64,000 nt of DNA from assembly GCA_963714145.1 (NCBI GenBank), contig OY970235.1, positions 3,286,001 through 3,350,000 on the forward strand. The letters are read 5' to 3'. The notes beneath the pieces were generated by a model. That model was not told where the DNA came from. It was given only the letters and a program-made list of their open reading frames with translations, and did not search any database. The translations under genes were made by a program, and so were the position numbers. Position 1 is the stretch's first letter, and each line of letters starts with the position of its first letter. This document shows, piece by piece, positions 24,591 to 31,376 of this stretch. The stretch comes from JBBWZH01 sp035544115. Its GTDB lineage: Bacteria; Actinomycetota; Actinomycetes; Mycobacteriales; CADCTP01.

Positions 24591-25939
24591 ACGCGTACGT
24601 CCGGCTGCGACCGGAGGGCGTCGGCCGCCCCGCCCCGGGCCCAGAAGGTGTAGCGGATCGGCTTGGGCGTGGCGGGCAGGTAGGAACTCTTGCGGCGGAG
24701 CTCGGCCAGGTCGCGCGCCCCGAGCGGACGGGCCTGCCAACGGGCCTCGCCGAGCAGCACCGGCGCCGTACCGCGCAGACCCAGCACGTCGATCTCGACC
24801 GTCTCGTCCCGCCACCAGCGCCCGATGATCGTGTCCGGTGGCAGGTCGCCAGCGGCTGCCAGCCGCTGCGCGTGCCCCCTGGCCTCGGCCTCGAACACCC
24901 ACGCCAGGTGCGCCTGCCAGCGGCCACGGGTGCGCAGCCGGACCGCGGCCCCCTGCCCGCCCTCGATCAGGTCGGCGTCGTCACGCAACACGGCGAACCA
25001 GTAGGCGAGGTAGTAGTCCGCGATCTCATACAAGGGGTCCGGCGAGCCGCCGTCGCCGATCGAGCGGACCAGCCGGACGTAACCGGCCCGACCGAGCCGG
25101 TTGAGCGTGTAATCGATGCGATGTTGCGCCCTGCTCGCGATGCGGGACCGGCGCCGGGCGCCGCCGGCCATCGCGGCGAGTACCCGTTCGTAGCCGCCGC
25201 GCAGGTCGACGTCCTCCGAGAGAATGTCCAGCGCGTCCCGCAGCAGTAGCGCACCCGGCGAGAAGATCAACTCGTGCAGGTTCTCGTCCGTGCTCCGCTC
25301 CGACGACCAGCGCTGCAGGTGCAGCGGGTAGCCGCCGCACGCGGCGTACGCCTCGATGAACTTGGCCGGGGCGAGGTCGGGCAGGAACGCACGGGCCTCG
25401 ATCATCGGGAACGGATCCATCCGGCGCTCCACGCTGGCCCGCCGGTGCAGGCCGCCCTGCGGGCCGAGCATCTCCTCCATCACCGCGACCGCCGAGCCGG
25501 ACAGGACGAGCATCAGCCGTTGATCGCGGACCCGGTTCTCCCAGACCGCCGACACGACGTCGGCGAACTCCGACCGACCCTCGGTCAGCCGCGGCGCCTC
25601 GTCGATGACCACCAGCAGCGGCGTCGTCGCCGCCAGCCGGACGGTCAGCCGGAGCGCGCTCTCCCAATCGGGGAACGCCGCCGGGATCAGGTCGCGGTCC
25701 GACTCCGCCAACTGCTCACGCAACCGGTCGGCGAACCGGCGGAGCTGGCGTTCCTCGCTGTCTTGCCGGGTGGCGGTGAAGTACACCGCGCGCTTGCCGT
25801 CGGCGACACGCGTCAGCAGGTACGTCTTTCCGACGCGACGCCGCCCCCACAGGACGACCAGTTGTGGCTGCCCGGCCACGGCCCGCGACCATGCCTGATC
25901 CAGCTCGCGCCGTTCCTGCTCCCGTCCGACGAAGTCCAC
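24563..25939 (-). CDS. archaeal-type ATPase with DUF234-like C-terminal domain
   Basis: 458 residues. GTG 25939 gives VDFVGREQERREL, the usual opening of this AAA/STAND family (PF01637). Walker A GRRRVGKT lies at 32-39 and Walker B LLVVIDEAPRL near 120. A winged helix (about 270-330) is followed by a nuclease-like end: TVEIDVLGL then LLGEARWQ. PD-(D/E)xK relatives read ECKW here, so the lysine is replaced by arginine. Function in bacteria is unclear; stress or mobile-element defence has been suggested for relatives. Its promoter region is shared with the divergent nucleotidyltransferase operon. Confidence 0.85.
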   Translation of the reverse strand: MDFVGREQERRELDQAWSRAVAGQPQLVVLWGRRRVGKTYLLTRVADGKRAVYFTATRQDSEERQLRRFADRLREQLAESDRDLIPAAFPDWESALRLTVRLAATTPLLVVIDEAPRLTEGRSEFADVVSAVWENRVRDQRLMLVLSGSAVAVMEEMLGPQGGLHRRASVERRMDPFPMIEARAFLPDLAPAKFIEAYAACGGYPLHLQRWSSERSTDENLHELIFSPGALLLRDALDILSEDVDLRGGYERVLAAMAGGARRRSRIASRAQHRIDYTLNRLGRAGYVRLVRSIGDGGSPDPLYEIADYYLAYWFAVLRDDADLIEGGQGAAVRLRTRGRWQAHLAWVFEAEARGHAQRLAAAGDLPPDTIIGRWWRDETVEIDVLGLRGTAPVLLGEARWQARPLGARDLAELRRKSSYLPATPKPIRYTFWARGGAADALRSQPDVRVYTPADMLG

Positions 25940-25949
25940 AGGTGGAGCG

Positions 25950-26023
25950 TAGTACAAACGACTTGTACTATAAACCACTTGTAGTACAAACAGTTTGTGC
26001 AACCCGGCGGAGCCCGCTACGGT
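25950..26023. promoter_or_regulatory. divergent control region with three palindromes
   Basis: An AT-rich island. TAGTACAA-N5-TTGTACTA (25950-25970) is perfect, TTGTA-G-TACAA lies at 25979-25989, and ACAAAC-A-GTTTGT (25986-25998) is perfect. The last overlaps TTGTGC (25995-26000), which stands 17 bp before TACGGT (26018-26023), a good plus-strand promoter. On the minus strand TATAGT (25967-25972) is a possible -10 for the ATPase. One regulator could control both directions. Confidence 0.7.
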
Positions 26024-26029
26024 GGCGTG

Positions 26030-26206
26030 GTGCAGGCCAGTGTGGCGGCCGGCATGGCCCGAAGGCCGGCCGGGCCGGCGGTCGGGCCATGCCGCGGTGC
26101 CGGCGACCACGTCCGGCCGGCCGCCACCCCGGTCCGGGTCAGCGCCACCGTCCGGGTGCTCGCGTGGCTGCCCGCCGGCGCCGCCCAGCAGCCGCGGGGC
26201 GGGTGA
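26030..26206 (+). CDS. possible 58-residue leader gene of the nucleotidyltransferase operon
   Basis: A GTG placed 6 nt after the TACGGT box opens a 58-codon frame. It ends as GTGA over the nucleotidyltransferase start at 26203. Promoter geometry and the exact overlap argue for translation. The Ala/Pro/Arg-rich composition matches no family. If untranslated, it would simply be the 5' leader. Confidence 0.4.
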   Translation: MQASVAAGMARRPAGPAVGPCRGAGDHVRPAATPVRVSATVRVLAWLPAGAAQQPRGG

Positions 26207-27240
26207 CACGGGTGCTGGTCCGGAAGGCCCGGGCGGCGGCGCGGGCGTGGGTGGCCGAATCGGCGGCTGGCGTGCCGGGGTTCGGGGGTGCCTTCTACAC
26301 CGGGTCGACGATCGGGCTGGGCGGCGACGCCGAGTTGCCGGCAGTGTCCGATGTGGACGTTGCGGTGGTGGTGGCCGGGCCGGCGCCGGCGAAGCTGGGG
26401 AAGTTCCGGTACCGGGACGCGCTGCTGGAAGTGACCTACCTGCCCTGGGACGAGGTCGCGGCCGCCGCGCGGACGTACTACCTGGCGTCGAGCTTCGCCA
26501 GCAACCAGGTGATCGCGGATCCGACCGGGCGGTTGGGCCGGCTCACCGAGGTGGTGTCCGGCACGTTCGCCCGGCCCGTCGCGGTCCGGCGGCGGTGCGC
26601 GGACGTACTCCGGAGAGTCCATAGTGGACTGTCGACTCTCGACACGGCGGCGAGCTGGCCGGAGCTGGTGACCGGATTGGTCTTCCCGGCCAGCCTGGCC
26701 ACCCAGTTGCTGCCGGTGGCCGCCCAGCATCCGCCGACGGTTCGGCTGCGCTACCTGGCGGCACGGAACCTGCTGGCGGCGCGCGGGGGCGACCTCTACC
26801 GGGCGATGCTCGACGTGCTCGGCTGCGTCGACGTCGACCGGGCCACTGTGCAGCGGCACCTGGACGGGCTCGCGGTCACCTTCGACCGGGCCGCCTCGGT
26901 AGCCCGGACCCGGTTCTTCTTCTCGGCCGACATCACCGCGGTCGGCCGCCCGGTCGCCATCGACGGCAGCCAGCAGCTGATCGACGCCGGCGACCATCGC
27001 GAGGCGGTGTTCTGGATCGTCGCCACCCATGCACGCTGCGCCCGCATCCTCGCCGCCGACGGACCGCCCGCTGGACGGGCAGCGGCCGACCGGCGGTTCC
27101 GCGCCGCGGTCGGTGATCTGCTCGGCCTGCACGGCACAGCTGACGTGCTGGACCGCCGGGACCGGGCCTGCGCGCTGCTGCCGGCGATCCGGGCCGCGGC
27201 CGGTGCGATCGTCGAAGCCGGCCAGGCCGCCGGTTCCTGA
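26203..27240 (+). CDS. nucleotidyltransferase-fold protein
   Basis: 345 residues from GTG with GGGGCGG upstream. The N-terminus shows the nucleotidyltransferase signature: YTGSTIGLGG near 32, then AVSDVDVAVVV (the D-x-D metal pair). The remainder is helical, with possible substrate-binding helices. Such enzymes transfer a nucleotide to a drug, protein or small molecule. The frame continues into a fructosamine-kinase-like gene 56 bp downstream, which may share a pathway. An inverted copy of GTCCACWNNGGAC at 26617 encodes part of VHSGL. Confidence 0.8.
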   Translation: MTRVLVRKARAAARAWVAESAAGVPGFGGAFYTGSTIGLGGDAELPAVSDVDVAVVVAGPAPAKLGKFRYRDALLEVTYLPWDEVAAAARTYYLASSFASNQVIADPTGRLGRLTEVVSGTFARPVAVRRRCADVLRRVHSGLSTLDTAASWPELVTGLVFPASLATQLLPVAAQHPPTVRLRYLAARNLLAARGGDLYRAMLDVLGCVDVDRATVQRHLDGLAVTFDRAASVARTRFFFSADITAVGRPVAIDGSQQLIDAGDHREAVFWIVATHARCARILAADGPPAGRAAADRRFRAAVGDLLGLHGTADVLDRRDRACALLPAIRAAAGAIVEAGQAAGS

Positions 27241-27284
27241 CCGGCGGTCCGGACGCCGCGCCGGCCACATCGGTGCGGGCCCAC

Positions 27285-27290
27285 TAGGGT
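27285..27290 (+). promoter_or_regulatory. putative -10 box of a leaderless message
   Basis: TAGGGT ends 6 nt before GTG 27297 with no ribosome site between. No good -35 is seen. Confidence 0.4.
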
Positions 27291-27296
27291 GCCGGG

Positions 27297-28136
27297 GTGA
27301 CGCCGTACCTGGACGATGCGGTGACGACCGAGCAGCTGGCCGGCGGCACCCACCACGCGGTCTGGCTGGCCCGGCAGGCCGACGGCTCGCCGGTGGTGGT
27401 GAAGGCGACGGCGGACGCACCGGCCGGGATGTTCGCGGCCGAGGTCGAGGGGCTGACCGTGCTGCGGGACAGCGGCGCCGTCGCGGTACCGCGGGTGCTC
27501 GGCCACGGCGACGACTTCCTGGCCCTGGAGTGGCTGCCACCGGTGCCACCGGTGGACGACATCCCGTTCTGGGAGGAGGCCGGCCGATCACTCGCCCGGC
27601 TGCACGCGATCGGCAACGACCGATTCGGCTGGCACCGGGACAACTGGCTCGGCCCCACCCCGCAGGTCAACACCTGGACCGCGGACGGGTACGAGTTCTT
27701 CGTCCAACACCGGGTCCTGCGCTACCTGACCGAGCCGGCCACCGTCGAGACGCTGCCCGCACCGGCCCGAGCCGGGCTGGAGCGGATCTGCGACCGGCTG
27801 CCGGAACTGCTGCCGCCGGCCTCCCCGGCACTGACGCACGGCGACCTGTGGTCAGGCAACCTGCGGGCGACGCCGGACCGGGCGGTGGCGCTGATCGACC
27901 CGGCGGTCTCCTGGGCCTGGCCCGCGGTCGACGTCAGCATGATGCTGTACAGCGGTGACCCGATCCCGGACCGGTTCTTCGCCGCCTACCACGAGATCCA
28001 CCCGGCCGCCCCGGACTGGCGGGACCACCTGCTGCTGGTGCACCTGCGCGAGATGCTGTGCGTGATCGCGCAACGGAACCCGCACACACCGGTGGCGGTC
28101 CGAGCGATCCTCGACCTCGTCGCCCGGTTCGCCTGA
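27297..28136 (+). CDS. fructosamine kinase / aminoglycoside phosphotransferase-like protein
   Basis: 279 residues. Kinase-like fold: VVVKATAD (ATP lysine near 40), catalytic LTHGDLWSGNL near 179-189 and the metal motif ALIDPAVSWAWPAVDVSMM. The HGDLWSGN form is typical of fructosamine-3-kinases, which phosphorylate glycated amines as a repair step, but antibiotic kinases share it. The GTG start has no ribosome site and a TAGGGT box 6 nt upstream. Confidence 0.88.
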   Translation: MTPYLDDAVTTEQLAGGTHHAVWLARQADGSPVVVKATADAPAGMFAAEVEGLTVLRDSGAVAVPRVLGHGDDFLALEWLPPVPPVDDIPFWEEAGRSLARLHAIGNDRFGWHRDNWLGPTPQVNTWTADGYEFFVQHRVLRYLTEPATVETLPAPARAGLERICDRLPELLPPASPALTHGDLWSGNLRATPDRAVALIDPAVSWAWPAVDVSMMLYSGDPIPDRFFAAYHEIHPAAPDWRDHLLLVHLREMLCVIAQRNPHTPVAVRAILDLVARFA

Positions 28137-28315
28137 CGCCCGCACCCGATGGGAGCGCGGGCGGTAGCGCCCTCGGCCGTGATCGTCGGTCGGGCAAGCC
28201 GATCGACGTCGCGGTCAACCCGGCCCGCGCGGTATGCGCTCGACTTCGGCCGGTTCGAGGCCCGGCCCGGCGGCTCCGTCGCCGGCCGAGCCGGGCATCG
28301 GCCACTGCTGGCGGC

Positions 28316-28507
28316 TCACTCTGGCTGCGTCGGCCTGACCAGGCTGAGCTGAGCCCGCAGCGGACGGTCGGCCTCCGGTGCCACCCACTCCACCCAGAGC
28401 TTCGGGATGTCACGGGTCTCCGCCACCCAGCGGGCGTTGCGCAGCAATACGCTAGGTGAGCGGTGGCCCCGTACGGTCCGGATCAACCACCGCAGCACTT
28501 CCAACAT
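28316..28507 (-). CDS. 63-residue hypothetical protein
   Basis: ATG 28507 follows CAGGGAGG at a good distance. The peptide begins MLEVLRWLIRTVRGHR, an amphipathic helix, and ends acidic/Pro-rich. It diverges from the XRE regulator at 28642 across about 130 bp. No family is recognised. The helical opening could suggest membrane association or a partner of the regulator. Confidence 0.6.
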   Translation of the reverse strand: MLEVLRWLIRTVRGHRSPSVLLRNARWVAETRDIPKLWVEWVAPEADRPLRAQLSLVRPTQPE

Positions 28508-28641
28508 CACGGCCTCCCTGCCCTGGACGCCCGGTCCGGTCGCTCGCAAGTATGGATCTGCAAGTTGCAGATCCCAATTACCCGAACGCATGATGTGAAC
28601 CGACCATTGCCGTACCGGGGGCGAACCTGGCACGCTGTGCG

Positions 28642-29538
28642 GTGATGAAGGATGACGGTGCGGCGACGGTCAGCCCGGTGGTCCGCCGCCGCCGGCTGGC
28701 CATCGAGCTGCGCCGGCTGCGCTCCGAGGCGGGCCGGAACCTGGACGAGGTCGCGGCCCACCTGGAGTGCTCACCAGCCAAGATAAGCCGCATCGAGACC
28801 GGCCAGGTCGGCGCCCGCGTCCAGGACGTCCGCGAGCTCCTCGACTACTACCAGGTCACCGGCCCGGACCGCGACGCCCTGCTGGACCTGGTCCGGCAGT
28901 CCCGCCAGCGCGGCTGGTGGCACACCTACTCCGACATGATCTCCGAGGCCTTCCGGACGTACATCGGCCTGGAGGACGAAGCCGCGAGCATCCGCGGCTA
29001 CGAGACACACCTCATCCCCGGGCTGCTGCAGACCGAGGCGTACTCGCGCGCCATCATGACCATCCGCCGCGACACTCCGCTGGACGAAGCGGACCGCGGC
29101 ATGCGCCTGCGCAGCACCCGCAAGCAGATCCTGACCCGCGCCGACCCACCGCAGCTGTGGGTGGTCCTGGACGAGGCGGTACTGCGACGGCCGGTTGGTG
29201 GCGGCGACGTGATGGCCGAGCAGTACGAGCACCTGGCCACGTTCGCCGGCCGCTCGAACATCACCGTGCAGGTCCTGCCGTTCTCCGCAGGGGCCCACTC
29301 CGGCGGGAGTTGGCCCTTCACGATCCTGAGCTTCGCCGACCCGGCCGACCCGGTCGTCGCGTACGTCGAGACGCTCACCATCGACCACTACCTCGACCGG
29401 GCCGCGGACGTCGGCCAGTACATCGCCGAGTTCGACCACCTGCGCAGCTACGCTCTGTCCCCGGCGAAGACCCGCGACCACCTCGCCGCGCTGACCGGCA
29501 AGCCGAAACCGCCGCAGCGCCGCCGGCCGGCCCGTTAG
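28642..29538 (+). CDS. XRE regulator with DUF5753 (Scr1-type)
   Basis: 298 residues. The HTH (ELRRLRSEAGRNLDEVAAHLECSPAKISRIETG) is followed by the DUF5753 domain: ASIRGYETHLIPGLLQTEAYSRA, VVLDEAVLRRPVGG, ITVQVLPFSAGAH and the closing YVETLTIDHYLD. These regulators are among the most multiplied in actinobacteria and usually sit beside a DUF397 gene, as here. They are thought to act as antitoxin-like partners. GTG 28642 and ATG 28645 are both possible starts. Confidence 0.93.
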   Translation: MMKDDGAATVSPVVRRRRLAIELRRLRSEAGRNLDEVAAHLECSPAKISRIETGQVGARVQDVRELLDYYQVTGPDRDALLDLVRQSRQRGWWHTYSDMISEAFRTYIGLEDEAASIRGYETHLIPGLLQTEAYSRAIMTIRRDTPLDEADRGMRLRSTRKQILTRADPPQLWVVLDEAVLRRPVGGGDVMAEQYEHLATFAGRSNITVQVLPFSAGAHSGGSWPFTILSFADPADPVVAYVETLTIDHYLDRAADVGQYIAEFDHLRSYALSPAKTRDHLAALTGKPKPPQRRRPAR

Positions 29539-29567
29539 TGGGGCGCCGTCCCCCGGCCGACGCCCCA
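29539..29567. terminator. bidirectional hairpin between XRE and DUF397 genes
   Basis: TGGGGCG, a 15-nt loop and CGCCCCA form a perfect 7-bp stem in the 36-bp gap between two convergent stops. Confidence 0.55.
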
Positions 29568-29574
29568 CGTCCCG

Positions 29575-29790
29575 CTACGCCGCCGGCTCGAACTCCCCGG
29601 CATGCACTCCGCTCACGAACGCGGCCCACTCCGCCCGGGTGAACACCAGCATCGGCCCCGCGGGATCCTTCGAGTCCCGCACCGCGACCAGCCCGGCCGC
29701 CAACTTCGCGACCTCCACACACGTCTTGTCCGGCGATCCGCTGAAACTGCTCTTGCGCCAGTTCGCAATCCCCAACTCCGCCCGCTTCAT
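29575..29790 (-). CDS. DUF397 protein (Scr2/Scr3-type)
   Basis: 71 residues with all family hallmarks: NWRKSSFSGSPDKTCVEVA, VAVRDSKDPAGPMLVFTRAEWAAFV and a short acidic tail. GGAGGTG 5 nt before ATG 29790 fixes the start. DUF397 proteins act with DUF5753 XRE regulators; in Streptomyces such sets affect development and antibiotic production. Here the pair is convergent rather than in one operon, which is less common. Confidence 0.93.
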   Translation of the reverse strand: MKRAELGIANWRKSSFSGSPDKTCVEVAKLAAGLVAVRDSKDPAGPMLVFTRAEWAAFVSGVHAGEFEPAA

Positions 29791-30566
29791 CCGGCACCTC
29801 CGAGGTCTCGGGCCCACCAGGACTGCCTTCCTGGTTATCCGCCCAAGAACGACACTCCCCCGGTGCTCCGGAATCCGGCCGCAGCCATCCCGTAGCAATC
29901 CCGCACCGGCCCGAAGCTGTACCCAGGACAGGAGTGGCTGCGGTAGCGCCATCCGGAGCGGGTGGCGCCATCACATATCGGCGGAGGTGCCGCCGGCCCC
30001 GGACGAGACGACCGGTCAGGCCGACTGCGGCGACACGGAGCGGCGCAGGAAGAACCGCCACCATATCGACGGCCACAGCAACATCGGGCGCGAGTCCGCA
30101 CCGACTACCAGCGAGGGCTTCGCGAACAACACCCGGCCGGCTGAGCGTCTGCGTCCCATGAGCGGATAGACCTCTTCCTCGATGAGGGCACCCAATTGCA
30201 CTTCCTGATGACACATTGCATCAAGAACTGGGCCTGATGATCACTCTAGCGCCCAGGTCGCCTCATCGATGGATCTTGGTACCGCGTGTCGCATCCTCCT
30301 TTGTGGACGATCACGCTCAGACGGGTCTATGACGTGGGAGAATCCGGAGCGGACCCGCCAAGCGAGAGACCGGCCAAGGCAGTAACGGAGAGTCGCCTTC
30401 GGTCCTTCTGCCTGTCACAGCAGCGATCCAGCGTTCGTCTACTGTGGACGTTGACCGGATAAGCCGCCCGAGGTGGTGCGATCGTCACCCAAACGCCGTC
30501 GGACCGTCACTGACATCCGGCCGAGGCGCTTGCCTTCTCAGGTGTGCCGGCCTGGAGCGTCGATGT
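29791..30566. other. 776-bp region without a convincing gene
   Basis: Lower and uneven GC, with several short open frames on both strands. The best minus-strand candidate runs 30216 to 30016 (66 codons, start MCHQEVQLGALIEEEVYPLM, later WPSIWWRFFLRRS) but has no ribosome site. GTCTACTGTGGAC near 30437 is a one-mismatch copy of the dispersed 13-bp word. The region may hold the promoter of the DUF397 gene and decayed coding DNA. Confidence 0.4.
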
Positions 30567-30905
30567 CTACCCGAGGACGTAGGACTCGTCGCCGAAGTCG
30601 GCGATGATCTTCAACTTGCCACCAAGCGCCTGCACATAGGCGGCGAGCGTGTCGACCTCGCTGCGTACGAGCTGACCCTTCTCGATGCGCGACACTCGAG
30701 CCTGCGTGACGCCCATCTCCCGGGCGACCTCGACCTGCGTGATGTGCTGGCGCCGGCGTATCTCCGACAGCCGGTATGCGCGGGCCTCGGCGATGAGCCG
30801 CTGCGCACCGGCGTCGATCTCCGCCTGCTCGGCAGCGGTGAACTCCAGGTCCCGCTTGAGATCTGCCCACGACCGGGCGTCAGGGTCTGTTCCGTGTTCG
30901 TTCAT
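30567..30905 (-). CDS. HigA-like XRE antitoxin
   Basis: 112 residues. An acidic helical start is followed by an HTH near 55-110: RRRQHITQVEVAREMGVTQARVSRIEKG, then VDTLAAYVQALGGKLKIIADFGD, a typical HigA/HTH_37 finish. AGGGCAGGGGG precedes the ATG, which lies inside the 3' end of the toxin gene (26-bp overlap). It should neutralise the toxin and repress the operon. Confidence 0.92.
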   Translation of the reverse strand: MNEHGTDPDARSWADLKRDLEFTAAEQAEIDAGAQRLIAEARAYRLSEIRRRQHITQVEVAREMGVTQARVSRIEKGQLVRSEVDTLAAYVQALGGKLKIIADFGDESYVLG

Positions 30906-31281
30906 CCCCCTGCCCTTCCTGCTTGGCAACACGTGCGAGGTGATCGGCGTACGCCGCCTCCGCAAGTGGGACGGCGGTCCGATACCAGCGCTGCCAGTTA
31001 CCTGCCTTGTCGCCACCCACCAAGATCACGGCCTGCCGCTGCGGATCGAACACGAACAACAGCCGCACCTCGCTGGCGCCGGCCGACCCGGGCCGCAACT
31101 CCTTCAAGTTGGGCAGGTTAGAACCCTTGACCGTGTCGACCAGGGGTCGCCCCAGCGCCGGCCCTTCGATGCTCAGCGCCTCGATCGCCTGACTGATGAG
31201 GATCAAGGTCTTCCGATCGGTACTACGCAGCCGATGCAGCCAGGATGAGGCCGGTTCCACCACGATGATCGACCACACCAT
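30880..31281 (-). CDS. HigB-like (Gp49/RelE-superfamily) toxin
   Basis: 133 residues. NLKELRPGSAGASEVRLLFVFDPQRQAVILVGGDK is the core of phage-derived Gp49-like (PF05973) toxins, with Arg residues that would contact mRNA in the ribosome. Toxin-first order fits HigBA. GGAGCGGTG precedes ATG 31281. The C-terminal Glu/Arg tail is encoded in the overlap with the antitoxin gene. Confidence 0.92.
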   Translation of the reverse strand: MVWSIIVVEPASSWLHRLRSTDRKTLILISQAIEALSIEGPALGRPLVDTVKGSNLPNLKELRPGSAGASEVRLLFVFDPQRQAVILVGGDKAGNWQRWYRTAVPLAEAAYADHLARVAKQEGQGDERTRNRP

Positions 31282-31295
31282 CACCGCTCCTGCCA

Positions 31296-31323
31296 ACAAT
31301 ACAACATGAGCAGCATACAATAC
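31296..31323. promoter_or_regulatory. HigA operator candidate, direct repeats two helical turns apart
   Basis: ACAATAC occurs at 31296 and 31317, 21 bp apart, each followed by an A/C-rich step and GCAT or CAT. This AT-rich island begins 15 bp before the toxin ATG. TATGAT on the minus strand nearby (about 31330) could be the -10 box. Confidence 0.5.
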
Positions 31324-31376
31324 CAGCATCATATACGACTGGGGTGCCCGGGCCCGGGCGAGCGGCAGGGTGCCTC

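Noticed and set aside
28149..28352. 67-codon plus-strand frame after the fructosamine-kinase-like gene
   Set aside because: It overlaps the better supported 63-residue minus-strand gene and has no ribosome site.
30016..30216. 66-codon minus-strand frame in the 776-bp gap
   Set aside because: No ribosome site and no family resemblance. Recorded only within the intergenic entry.
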